DNA of 64,000 bases, from the NCBI GenBank assembly GCA_964350145.1, contig CAYGJL010000009.1, positions 1 to 64,000 of the forward strand, written 5' to 3'. The stretch's first letter is position 1. Each line of letters opens with the position of its first letter. Positions 56,727 to 64,000 of this stretch are shown piece after piece. Source of the stretch: JACDCY01 sp964350145. GTDB taxonomy: Bacteria > Gemmatimonadota > Gemmatimonadetes > Gemmatimonadales > Gemmatimonadaceae. The notes under the pieces were generated by a model. It was not told the origin of the DNA. It searched no databases and saw only the letters and a list, made by a program, of their open reading frames with translations. The position numbers were made by a program, and so were the translations under genes.

Positions 56727-58079
56727 ATGTTAGCAACGGCGTCTTCACCGACACCGCGAGCACGACTCCGGCTACCGCACCCGCTGGTCCTCCTGCTGGC
56801 CGCCGTCGGCGTCGCGGCGATCCTCACGTGGATCCTGCCGGCGGGCGCGTACGAGCGGCGCACCGACCCGGCGACGGGACGCGAAGTCGTCGTTGCCGGA
56901 ACGTACGCTCCGACCGCAGCCGCCCCCGTGGGAATCAAGGCCGCGCTGCTCGCGGTGCCGCGCGGGATTGTCGCCGGGGCCGACGTAATCGTCGTGATCC
57001 TCTTCGTCGGCGGCGCATTCGTGCTGCTCGACGCGACCGGGGCATTGCGACGGCTGGTTGGCTCGCTCGTGGGCCGCACCCGGCGACCGCGAACTGTCGT
57101 GATCGCCGTCAGTCTAGCCTTCGCGATTCTGGGCGCGCTCGAGAACATGCACGAGGAGATCATCGCCCTGATTCCGGTATTGGTGGTGTTGAGCCAGGGG
57201 CTGGGATTCGGCGCGCTCACCGCCCTCGGGATGAGCGTGGGCGCGGCAGTGGTCGGCTCTGCCTTCGGGCCGACCAATCCATTCCAGACCGGAATCGCGC
57301 TCCGCTTTGCCGAACTTCCGCCGCTGTCGCTTCCCGTGCTGCGGTTCAGCCTCTTTGCCGCGGCCGTGGCGGTGTGGATCGGGTGGACCTTGGCAATGGC
57401 GTCGCGTGACGAGGTCAGCCCTGAAGTGACCGTCGCACCAACCAAACGCGCCACAATCCGCGACATCGTCCTGCTCGCGATCGTGATCGTGCCGTTCATC
57501 GCATACGTGGTGGGAGTGGTGAGATTCGACTGGGGATTCAACGAGCTGTCGGCGCTGTTTCTCGTGGCCGGTTTCGCCGTGGGACTCGTCGCCGGAATGA
57601 GCCTCTCCTCCACCGCGGCCGCCTTCCTCAAGGGGATGGAAGCGATGGTCGGGGCGGCACTATTCGTGGGCGTGGCGCGGGCAATCAGCCTCGTGTTCAC
57701 GGACGGGCGTGTGATCGACACGATCGTGCAAGGGCTCGCGACACCGCTGGCCAACCTTCCAGGGCTGGCCGCGGCGCTGCTGATGATTTCCGTGCAGGCG
57801 ATCCTGCACGTCCCCGTCCCGTCGGTGAGCGGGCAGGCAGTTCTCACGATGCCGATCATGGCACCGCTCTCCGACCTGCTCGGGATCAGCCGTGACGCGG
57901 CCGTGATCGCCTACCAGACCGGCGCGGGCCTGATGGACATGATCACGCCGACCAACGGTGCCCTGCTCGCGATGTTGCTCGGCGCCAAAGTCAGCTACGG
58001 ACGCTGGATCAGATTCGCCCTGCCCGGGGCGCTGCTGGTTGCAGTCGTGGGCATGGTGGGAATAGCGCTGGCCGGATGA
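56727..58079 (+). CDS. YfcC-family carboxylate/amino-acid carrier
   Basis: A 450-residue permease with about 12 segments. The N-terminus LPHPLVLLLAAVGVAAILTWILPAGAYERR and the TGREVVVAGTYAP loop match the YfcC/C4-dicarboxylate DcuC-like superfamily; PVPSVSGQAVLTMPIMAPLSDLLG and ITPTNGALLAMLLGA are the late conserved blocks. Relatives carry arginine/ornithine, citrate or other acids. rocD lies upstream, so ornithine or arginine uptake is a plausible inference. It overlaps the next carrier gene by four bases. Confidence 0.87.
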   Translation: MLATASSPTPRARLRLPHPLVLLLAAVGVAAILTWILPAGAYERRTDPATGREVVVAGTYAPTAAAPVGIKAALLAVPRGIVAGADVIVVILFVGGAFVLLDATGALRRLVGSLVGRTRRPRTVVIAVSLAFAILGALENMHEEIIALIPVLVVLSQGLGFGALTALGMSVGAAVVGSAFGPTNPFQTGIALRFAELPPLSLPVLRFSLFAAAVAVWIGWTLAMASRDEVSPEVTVAPTKRATIRDIVLLAIVIVPFIAYVVGVVRFDWGFNELSALFLVAGFAVGLVAGMSLSSTAAAFLKGMEAMVGAALFVGVARAISLVFTDGRVIDTIVQGLATPLANLPGLAAALLMISVQAILHVPVPSVSGQAVLTMPIMAPLSDLLGISRDAAVIAYQTGAGLMDMITPTNGALLAMLLGAKVSYGRWIRFALPGALLVAVVGMVGIALAG

Positions 58080-59518
58080 GCGCACGAGCGGGCGTCGGTC
58101 TCGCAGCGGGGCCGCTTGTACTTGTAGCGATGCTGCTCGCGGCGCCGCCGGAGGGAATGACGATCGTGGCGTGGCGCACCGCCGCGGTCGGCGCGCTCAT
58201 GGCCATCTGGTGGATCACCGAGGCGATCCCGATCCCGGCCACGGCGCTGCTGCCGATCGTGCTGTTTCCACTGCTCGGCATCGCCCCGCTCACGGCCACG
58301 ACGGCTCCCTACGCGAACGAGGTGATCTACCTCTTCCTCGGCGGCTTCCTCATCGCGAAGGCACTCGAGAGCTGCGGCCTCCACCGGCGTATGGCACTGA
58401 CGATCCTGCGAGTCGTGGGCACGCGGCCGGCCAATCTCATCCTCGGCTTCATGATCGCGACCGCGTTCATCAGCATGTGGGTCAGCAACACGGCGACCGT
58501 TGTGATGTTGCTGCCGATGGCTACATCGGTCATCGCGCTCGCGCGCGGCAAGGATGAGGAGAGCTTCCGCACGCCAGGACGTGCGTTCGACGCCGCGCTG
58601 CTCCTCGGCATTGCGTACGCGGCGAGCATCGGCGGACTCGGCACGCTGATCGGGACGCCGCCGAATGCGCTGCTCGCGGGATTCATGCGCCAGAGCTACA
58701 ATGTCGAGATCGGGTTTTTCGATTGGATGCTGCTCGGCGTCCCGATCGTCGTCATCGCGCTGCCGTTCGCCTGGTTCCTGCTTACCCGGCTGCTGTACCG
58801 GCTCGGATCCGAGCCGGTCGTGGGCGGCGCGGCGATGCTGGAGCAGGAGCGCCACGCCATCGGCCCGATGTCGCGCGCCGAGTGGGCGGTCGGGGCGATC
58901 ACCGCGCTCACCGCGGCCGCATGGGTCACGCGCCCCATCCTCGACGAATGGATGCCCGCGCTTTCCGATTCGGGAATCGCCATCGCCGGCGCGCTGCTGA
59001 TGTTCATCGTTCCGATGACGCTCCGTCCGCTGCGCGCCGCGCTGACGTGGACGCAGGCCGAGCGACTGCCGTGGTCCGTGCTAATCCTGTTCGGAGGCGG
59101 GCTCTCGCTCGCCGCGGCGATCCAGCAGACCGGACTTTCCGCGTGGATCGGCGGCTCGCTCGGCGCGCTGGCCGGGTGGCCGTTGTTCGCCGTGCTGCTG
59201 ACGGTTACCGCCGTGATCATCCTCCTCTCGGAGCTGGCGAGCAACACGGCAACCGCCGCGGCCTTCCTTCCCGTTGCCGCCTCGCTGGCACTGGTGATCG
59301 GCGCTGACCCGCTGCTGCTCACGGTCACCGCGGCCCTCGCGGCGAGCGGCGGCTTCATGTTGCCGGTCGCCACCCCGCCGAACGCGATCGTCTATGGCAC
59401 CGGCGCGCTCACGGTTCCTCAGATGGCGCGGGCCGGTCTCTGGCTGAACATTTTCTTCGCGCTGCTCCTCCCGCTCGTCGTCTACGTCCTCGCCGGGAGA
59501 ATCTTCTCCCCAGCTTGA
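58076..59518 (+). CDS. DASS/SLC13-family sodium-coupled dicarboxylate symporter
   Basis: A 480-residue transporter with about 11 helices. Both SNT signatures of the family are present (WVSNTATVVMLLPMA and ELASNTATAAAFLPVA), as are ITEAIPIPATALLPIVLFPLLGI and IGTPPNALLAGF / ATPPNAIVYGTG. Probably imports succinate, malate or fumarate with Na+. ATGA overlap with the YfcC gene indicates coupling of two carboxylate carriers. Confidence 0.92.
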   Translation: MSARAGVGLAAGPLVLVAMLLAAPPEGMTIVAWRTAAVGALMAIWWITEAIPIPATALLPIVLFPLLGIAPLTATTAPYANEVIYLFLGGFLIAKALESCGLHRRMALTILRVVGTRPANLILGFMIATAFISMWVSNTATVVMLLPMATSVIALARGKDEESFRTPGRAFDAALLLGIAYAASIGGLGTLIGTPPNALLAGFMRQSYNVEIGFFDWMLLGVPIVVIALPFAWFLLTRLLYRLGSEPVVGGAAMLEQERHAIGPMSRAEWAVGAITALTAAAWVTRPILDEWMPALSDSGIAIAGALLMFIVPMTLRPLRAALTWTQAERLPWSVLILFGGGLSLAAAIQQTGLSAWIGGSLGALAGWPLFAVLLTVTAVIILLSELASNTATAAAFLPVAASLALVIGADPLLLTVTAALAASGGFMLPVATPPNAIVYGTGALTVPQMARAGLWLNIFFALLLPLVVYVLAGRIFSPA

Positions 59519-59637
59519 CGCCCGAGCCCGAAACAAGCCTCCTTTCGGCGCGGCGAGACGATGTCGCACGGCGAGATCGCGGACCTGGTGATGACCAAGT
59601 ACAAAGTGGCCGACCGCGCCGGCTCTCAGATCGGGCG

Positions 59638-60735
59638 CTACGACGCTCCATCGAGGTGGGCCTTGAGAATCTGCACCGCGTCCGGCTGCTGAAAATGCTC
59701 CGCCCAGCCGAGCGCGTCGCCGTCGTGCATGCTGTCGCGGATGCGGGGATCGGCGCCGGCATCCAGCAGCAGACGCACGACCTCCGCGTGCCCGCCCGAC
59801 GCGGCCAGGTGCAACGCCGTGACCTTGGCACGCCAATGATCCCAGAGCGCGTTCGGATCCGCACCGTGATTCAATAGCCACTGCACGGATTTTGGGTCGC
59901 CACGTCTTGCCGATAGATGCAGCGCGCCATCGTATCCGGCGTTGGCCTGCATGTCGCGCAGCAGCCTGGCCGCGGTCGCTTTATCGCCAAGCGAGAGCGC
60001 GCTGAAAACGTCCCTTGGTTCCCCGCCGGCGAGCGCCTCGATCACGCTCCGGTCCACTTTCGGATCGGCCGCGTATTGCAGAGGCGTCGCTCCCAATCCA
60101 TCGGTGGCGGACGGATCGGTGCCCAGCTCGAGCAGCAGCCGGACCATCTCCGGCCGATTCATCCGTGCCGCGAAGTGCAGCGGGCGCTGGAAATTCTCGT
60201 TGTGGCTCAGCGCGCTGCTCAGTTTCGCAGGATCATCCACGACGATGCGTCGGACCTCGTCGGGGAAGCTCAGCGCGATCGCCGAGAAGATGTGGTGCTT
60301 TGCGCCCCGGCTCAGCAGGAATTCCGCTACGGCGCGGTGCGCGGCGTCGTCGCAACCATCCCAGCACGTTGCCCAGCCGATGACTTCGAGCGCGTGATCG
60401 TCGCCGCGGCCGATCACATCACCGCCCGCGTCGGCCAGCCGCCGCACGACGTCGAGGTGTCCTCCCGCGGCGGCCCAGTGCATCGCGTACGTGTTGTCAC
60501 CGCGCTCGCGCGAATTGACGTCGAGTCCGCGCGTGAGCAGTAGATCCACCGCGCCGAACTGACCTTTCTGCGCCGCCGCGTGCAGCAGCGTCCATTCGTA
60601 CGGCTGCTCGCGCGCGTGGAGCTGCTCCGGATGCGCGTCGAGCATCGTTGACAGGGCGCTCGTGTCGCCCTTGCGCGCGGCGTCGAACAGTTCATCCTGC
60701 ACGGCGGAATCGTATCCCGCTCCTGAGAGGGCCAC
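59638..60735 (-). CDS. ankyrin-repeat protein
   Basis: About 365 residues, mostly ankyrin repeats: ELFDAARKGDTSALSTMLDAHP, TLLHAAAQKGQFGAVDLLLTRGLDVNS, MHWAAAGGHLDVVRRLADAGGD, PLHFAARMNRPEMVRLLLELGTDPS and ALHLAASGGHAEVVRLLLDAGADPR. There is no signal peptide, so it is probably a cytosolic protein-binding scaffold. GTG 60735 is chosen because GGAG lies seven bases upstream; a longer frame to a TTG at 60810 lacks support. The gap 59519-59637 shows no supported gene. Confidence 0.85.
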   Translation of the reverse strand: MALSGAGYDSAVQDELFDAARKGDTSALSTMLDAHPEQLHAREQPYEWTLLHAAAQKGQFGAVDLLLTRGLDVNSRERGDNTYAMHWAAAGGHLDVVRRLADAGGDVIGRGDDHALEVIGWATCWDGCDDAAHRAVAEFLLSRGAKHHIFSAIALSFPDEVRRIVVDDPAKLSSALSHNENFQRPLHFAARMNRPEMVRLLLELGTDPSATDGLGATPLQYAADPKVDRSVIEALAGGEPRDVFSALSLGDKATAARLLRDMQANAGYDGALHLSARRGDPKSVQWLLNHGADPNALWDHWRAKVTALHLAASGGHAEVVRLLLDAGADPRIRDSMHDGDALGWAEHFQQPDAVQILKAHLDGAS

Positions 60736-60816
60736 AAGAGAGCTCCGTTCTGGCGCCGACACGGAACGGATGTGACCTTCGTTCGGATGAAATCTCCGAG
60801 AGCGGAACAAAGGGGA

Positions 60817-60915
60817 GGGATTGCGGAATGCCTCTCTCCGCGATCCTCAATTAGTCGCCGATCGTCGATTGTAGTTGGTCCTGAGGCCGCAAGGGTCCTG
60901 AGTCCGAAGTCGCAA
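60817..60915. repeat. palindromic intergenic element, copy E (half copy)
   Basis: Only one arm (60845-60895, CCTCAATTAGTCGCC to GGCCGCAAGGG) plus part of a loop containing the complement of GATCGCGGAGAGA is present; no left arm precedes it. It lies between the ankyrin gene start and the rpsF promoter. Confidence 0.88.
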
Positions 60916-60933
60916 ACACCTCCCTCGGCCCCG

Positions 60934-60962
60934 TTGTAATACCATCCTCTACCGTCTATCTT
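60934..60962 (+). promoter_or_regulatory. sigma70-type promoter of rpsF operon
   Basis: TTGTAA (60934-60939), 17 bp spacer, TATCTT (60957-60962). Predicted start at about 60969 gives a ~93-base leader before rpsF. Confidence 0.6.
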
Positions 60963-60975
60963 TCAGGCTAATTCC

Positions 60976-61029
60976 GCCGCTACAGCGGCCAAAAACTCAC
61001 CCTTCCCCCGCTCCGGCAAGCTGCGGGGG
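60976..61029 (+). promoter_or_regulatory. structured rpsF leader (possible S6:S18 binding site)
   Basis: Two stems lie in the leader: GCCGC-TACA-GCGGC (60976-60989) and CCCCCGC...GCGGGGG (61005-61029) whose 11-base loop includes CCG. S6:S18-responsive leaders with a CCG-containing hairpin are known in many bacteria; whether this one has the right geometry is inference. Confidence 0.4.
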
Positions 61030-61061
61030 ACGGATCCACGACCGAAGGGAGGTTTGCCAAC

Positions 61062-61427
61062 ATGCCCCGCGCATACGAGGCGGTGTACATCTTCGATTCC
61101 ACTCTCGAAGACGCCGCCATCAATGAGAAGCTCGAGCGCTTCCATTCACTGCTCAAAATCGAAGGCGACATCAACGTCGACCACTGGGGTCGCCGCCAGC
61201 TCGCGTACAACATCGGCCAGAAGGAGAACGGCTATTACGCGATCGCCCGCTTCGAAGCCGATCCCACCATGCTTCCCGAGTACGAGCGCGCGCTCAAGCT
61301 CGATGACGGACTCGTCCGACACTTGATCAGCCTGCACGAGCACGAAGTCGGCGCGCCCGCGCTGACGCAGGAAGAGCTGGCCGCCGCCGCGCTCCGCCGC
61401 GACGACGATGACGACGACGAGGATTGA
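61062..61427 (+). CDS. rpsF: 30S ribosomal protein S6
   Basis: A 121-residue S6: RAYEAVYIFDSTLEDAAINEKLERF and INVDHWGRRQLAYNIGQKENGYYAIARFEADP with the usual YERALKLDDGLVRHLI. It ends in an acidic tail (RRDDDDDDED). GGGAGG precedes the ATG. First gene of rpsF-rpsR-DUF2232-rplI. Confidence 0.97.
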   Translation: MPRAYEAVYIFDSTLEDAAINEKLERFHSLLKIEGDINVDHWGRRQLAYNIGQKENGYYAIARFEADPTMLPEYERALKLDDGLVRHLISLHEHEVGAPALTQEELAAAALRRDDDDDDED

Positions 61428-61430
61428 TCC

Positions 61431-61652
61431 ATGAGACGACCACAGAAAGCCTGCCCGTTCTGCGAGACGCGCGTCCGCTTCATTGATTACAAAGACGATC
61501 GCACGCTCGGCCGCTTCATCACCGACCACGGCAAGATCCTGCCGAGCCGGCTGAGCGGGACCTGTGCCCGGCACCAGCGCCAGCTCGCCACGGCGATCAA
61601 GCGCGCGCGGTTCCTGTCGCTGATTCCGTACACGAGGGGTCACACCGCCTGA
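61431..61652 (+). CDS. rpsR: 30S ribosomal protein S18
   Basis: A 73-residue S18 with KACPFCETRVRFIDYKDDRTLGRFITDHGKILPSRLSGTCARHQRQL (residues about 6-53) and the basic IKRARFLSLIPYT end. It keeps the CPFC...C zinc-binding form of the protein. It lies three bases from rpsF. Confidence 0.97.
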   Translation: MRRPQKACPFCETRVRFIDYKDDRTLGRFITDHGKILPSRLSGTCARHQRQLATAIKRARFLSLIPYTRGHTA

Positions 61653-61653
61653 G

Positions 61654-62643
61654 ATGACGGCCGCGCCCGCATCGGAGCCCCGGACTCAGCGCTGGCGCGG
61701 ACTCATATTCGCGCTGCTCGCGTTCGCCACCGTCAGCCTCGTGCCGGTGCTGGGCTTTTACGCGCCCGTGCAAGCCTGGCACGTGCTGCTGACGGCGATC
61801 ATCGCGGCCTGCGCCGTGATCGGGTGGATCCGTGGCGCGCCGGCGATGACCGGGGTCGTCTGGCTCGCCGCGGCGCTCTGGTTGCTGTTCCGTCCCGGTG
61901 GCGACGGCGACGCGTATTACTGGCTCGAGCGCGGCTGGATCCTGCTCGTGGCCGGCATCTTCGGCCTGGCGGCGCTCGTCGGGGGGGAGCGTCCGTTCTT
62001 CGCCCGCGCGCTGCTGACGGTGCTGGCGAGCTTCGTCATCGCGCTGGCCGTGCTCGGCGCGCGCGCGGGATCGTTCGAGCGGCTGCAGGCAATCGTCTCG
62101 GGCGAGTTCGTCACGCGCAACCAGGCGACACTCCAGGCGTTCGACACGGGCGCGGACGAAATCGTCGGCGCCGCGTCCAACTCGGCGGCGGTCGCGCGGA
62201 GCCTGGAGGACACCAAGGAGCGGCTGCGGCTCGCGCCCCAGATTTCGATGGTGCTCGCGCCGGCGCTGCTCGCGCTGCAGACGCTGGCGGCATTGGCGCT
62301 GGGCTGGGCCGTGTTCCAGAGAATGACCCGGGTCCGTATCGGTCCGCCGCTAGCCCCACTACGCAGCTTTCGCTTCAACGACCAGCTCGTTTGGGGGCTC
62401 GCGGTGGGGCTGACAGTCCTCCTGCTGCCGGCGTTCGCCGACGCGCAGGCGGTCGGACTCAACCTCGTCGTATTTTTCGCGATGCTCTATTTCGTCCGCG
62501 GCCTGGGCGTACTGGCCTGGGTCACCAAGGGCGGAGTTTTTGTGATATTAGCGATCCTTTTTTCGCTCTTCCCGCCGGCCCTCGGGGCGCTCGGGCTGAG
62601 TGACACCTGGCTGGATTGGCGGAGTCGGGCCAAGGCCGCGTGA
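61654..62643 (+). CDS. DUF2232 (YybS-like) membrane protein
   Basis: A 329-residue membrane protein with about eight segments. Position between rpsR and rplI and the C-terminal RFNDQLVWGLAVGLTVLLLP and LNLVVFFAMLYFVRGLGVLAW blocks identify DUF2232, found at this locus in many bacteria. Function unknown. The ATG is one base after the rpsR stop. Confidence 0.85.
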   Translation: MTAAPASEPRTQRWRGLIFALLAFATVSLVPVLGFYAPVQAWHVLLTAIIAACAVIGWIRGAPAMTGVVWLAAALWLLFRPGGDGDAYYWLERGWILLVAGIFGLAALVGGERPFFARALLTVLASFVIALAVLGARAGSFERLQAIVSGEFVTRNQATLQAFDTGADEIVGAASNSAAVARSLEDTKERLRLAPQISMVLAPALLALQTLAALALGWAVFQRMTRVRIGPPLAPLRSFRFNDQLVWGLAVGLTVLLLPAFADAQAVGLNLVVFFAMLYFVRGLGVLAWVTKGGVFVILAILFSLFPPALGALGLSDTWLDWRSRAKAA

Positions 62644-62651
62644 GATCAACT

Positions 62652-62766
62652 GGTGACTAGTGACTCGTGACTAGTGACTAGTAACTACTAGCAACAACTA
62701 CTTAACAATCTTTTCCATCTTTTCCGCCCTACACCAGTGACTAGTCACTAGTCACTAGTCACCACC
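62652..62766. repeat. inverted heptanucleotide arrays (GTGACTA)
   Basis: Left arm 62652-62685 has about four GTGACTA units (one GTGACTC); right arm 62733-62766 has inverted TAGTCAC units starting CCAGTGACTAGTCAC. The ~47 bp loop is AT-richer than its surroundings. It fills the DUF2232-rplI gap. Confidence 0.92.
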
Positions 62767-62798
62767 AAGAGTCACCACAATCCAAGAGAAATCGGACA

Positions 62799-63242
62799 AT
62801 GGAAGTCATCCTGAGACAAGCCGTCGACAACCTCGGCCACCCCGGCGACATCGTGAACGTGTCCGCGGGCTTCGCCCGGAACTACCTCCTGCCCCGCGGC
62901 TTCGCCTACGAGGCGACTGCCGGCAACAAGAAGCGGATGGAGCAGGAGCGCGAGCGGCTCGAAGCCGCCGAGACGTCGCGCCGGGAAGCGGCCGAAGAGC
63001 TGGCGAAGAAGCTGGAGCCCGTTTCGCTGACGTTCTCCGCCCGCGTGGGCGAGGAAGGCAAGCTGTTCGGCTCGGTAACTACGGCCGACATCGCCCACCA
63101 GCTCGAAGGCCAGGGATTCAAGATCGAGAAGCGTCAGATAGACCTGCACGAGCCCATCAAGGCGCTCGGCGTCTACCGGGTGCCGATCCGCGTGCACGCC
63201 GACGTGCGTGCCGAAGTGAAGGTGTGGGTCATCAAGCAGTAG
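62799..63242 (+). CDS. rplI: 50S ribosomal protein L9
   Basis: A 147-residue L9: MEVILRQAVDNLGHPGDIVNVSAGFARNYLLPRGFAYEAT N-domain, a long helix (NKKRMEQERERLEAAETSRREAAEELAKKL) and the C-domain with GKLFGSVTTADIA. Complete. Confidence 0.97.
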   Translation: MEVILRQAVDNLGHPGDIVNVSAGFARNYLLPRGFAYEATAGNKKRMEQERERLEAAETSRREAAEELAKKLEPVSLTFSARVGEEGKLFGSVTTADIAHQLEGQGFKIEKRQIDLHEPIKALGVYRVPIRVHADVRAEVKVWVIKQ

Positions 63243-63361
63243 TTTCGGCCTGAAAGTGGCTTGGCAAATGCAGAAAGTGAGCTGAGCGGGAACATTCAGG
63301 CTGATCGGGCAATACCTTAGCTGGCGGGAACCGTCCCGCAGTGAACCCTCGCACCATTTGA

Positions 63362-63736
63362 ATGGCGTCAACCGACCCTAACGCCGTAGCAGCAGCGCAG
63401 CGAGCGGCAGCGCTCTGCCTCGACATGAAAGCGAGCGATGTGGTGGTGCTGGACCTGAGAAAAGTGACCGACATGACGGACTGCTTCGTCATTGCGAGTG
63501 GGACGTCGGATACGCACGTCCGTTCCATCGGCGAGCACGTCATCGCCGAATTGAAGAAGGACGGCGTTCGGGTGCACCACGTCGAAGGGTTGGAACAGGG
63601 TCGCTGGGTTCTGCTCGATTACGTCGATTTCGTGGTCCATCTCTTTCACCCGACGCTGCGCTCTTTCTACCAGCTGGAACGTCTCTGGAGCGACGCCGAA
63701 GCGATCGAGATCAGTCCTGAGGGGGCACTGCAATGA
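63362..63736 (+). CDS. rsfS: ribosomal silencing factor RsfS (YbeB/iojap)
   Basis: A 124-residue protein with DVVVLDLRKVTDMTDCFVIASGTSDTHVRSIGEHV and GLEQGRWVLLDYVDFVVHLFHPTLRSFYQLERLWSDA, both diagnostic of RsfS, which binds L14 and blocks subunit joining in starved cells. Its stop overlaps the next ATG. The 63243-63361 gap has a GCGGGA-ACCG-TCCCGC hairpin. Confidence 0.96.
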   Translation: MASTDPNAVAAAQRAAALCLDMKASDVVVLDLRKVTDMTDCFVIASGTSDTHVRSIGEHVIAELKKDGVRVHHVEGLEQGRWVLLDYVDFVVHLFHPTLRSFYQLERLWSDAEAIEISPEGALQ

Positions 63737-64000
63737 GACTGAGACTCACTCTCGCGCTCGCGACCGTCGCGCTGGCCGCCGCGGCCACATCCCTTCCCGC
63801 CCAGCAGTACTTCGGGCAGAACCAGGTGCAGTACCGCCATTTCCGCTGGCGCGTGCTCGAGACGGAGCACTTCACCATCCATTTCTACCCCGAGGAAGAG
63901 ACCGCCATAACCGACGCGGCCAGGATGGCAGAGCGGTCGTACGAGCGGTTGTCGCGCGTGCTCGGCCACCAGTTCCGCGAGAAGAAGCCGATCATTCTCT
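63733..64000 (+). CDS. secreted protein, N-terminal part (cut by window edge)
   Basis: About 89 codons remain, starting with a signal peptide (LRLTLALATVALAAAATSLPAQ) and then QYRHFRWRVLETEHFTIHFYPEEE, a pattern I associate with secreted beta-propeller/peptidase-like proteins of this kind of bacterium. The family cannot be fixed from the visible part. ATG overlaps the rsfS stop (ATGA). Confidence 0.75.
   Translation, partial: MRLRLTLALATVALAAAATSLPAQQYFGQNQVQYRHFRWRVLETEHFTIHFYPEEETAITDAARMAERSYERLSRVLGHQFREKKPIIL

Noticed and set aside
59519..59637. Short reading frame starting ATGTCGCACGGCGAG after the SLC13 gene
   Set aside because: About 43 codons, it runs into the antisense of the ankyrin gene and has no ribosome binding site or recognised motif.

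Overview
The window is about 64 kb of dense, GC-rich bacterial chromosome. The gene set is that of a Gram-negative, aerobic heterotroph: an outer membrane and TonB-type proteins, many lipoproteins, a GmhB heptose phosphatase, a succinate dehydrogenase with an actinobacterial-type single membrane anchor, and a membrane pyrophosphatase. Gene content and order fit the phylum Gemmatimonadota best, but that is inference from style; no rRNA is present to fix it. I see no phage, CRISPR array, plasmid functions or recognisable transposase.

Layout. 1-5.6 kb (minus): a beta-oxidation cluster (thiolase, CPBP protease, 3-hydroxybutyryl-CoA dehydrogenase, cut-off acyl-CoA dehydrogenase) behind an S9 oligopeptidase. 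5.7-19 kb: thrS diverging from a BON-domain membrane protein, then valS, an Ig-like lipoprotein, selA, gmhB, purN, purH and a DUF2723 GT-C-like membrane protein, mostly with overlapping or 0-10 bp junctions. 19-27.8 kb: tRNA-Ser(UGA), a hybrid histidine kinase, a CPA2 antiporter, sdhCAB and a DUF4349 lipoprotein. 28-36.5 kb: tRNA-Ser(GCU), a Tat/DsrE-like protein, a TonB-like protein, gltX, a LexA homologue, an aminotransferase/FAH cluster, trxA-rsmI and methylmalonyl-CoA epimerase. 37-47 kb: pdxJ, an Hpt-like protein, an LPG-synthase-like flippase, ispE, tRNA-Gln, prs, rplY, pth, hppA, a four-helix-bundle gene and ychF. 47-60.8 kb: an S41 peptidase, MscS channel, DUF2254 protein, rocD, an envelope protein of unknown role, an ABM protein, two carboxylate carriers and an ankyrin protein. 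61-64 kb: rpsF-rpsR-DUF2232-rplI-rsfS.

Most notable points. (1) rsmI appears to start with AUA (perfect Shine-Dalgarno, overlapping the trxA stop) and gltX with AUC: no AUG/GUG/UUG exists upstream of their conserved N-termini. RsmI modifies the 16S P-site residue that tunes start-codon fidelity, so an AUA start could form a feedback loop like that of infC/IF3. (2) The LexA homologue has lost its scissile Ala-Gly bond and both catalytic residues. (3) Intergenic regions carry locus-specific 7-bp tandem arrays (units such as GTGACTA, GTGATTA, GGCTGTT, CGCAGGA), often as inverted pairs, which supply stop codons to several flanking genes; one pair brackets a four-helix-bundle gene like terminal repeats. 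(4) A second family, a ~165-215 bp palindromic element, occurs four times complete and once as a half copy, often next to tRNA genes.
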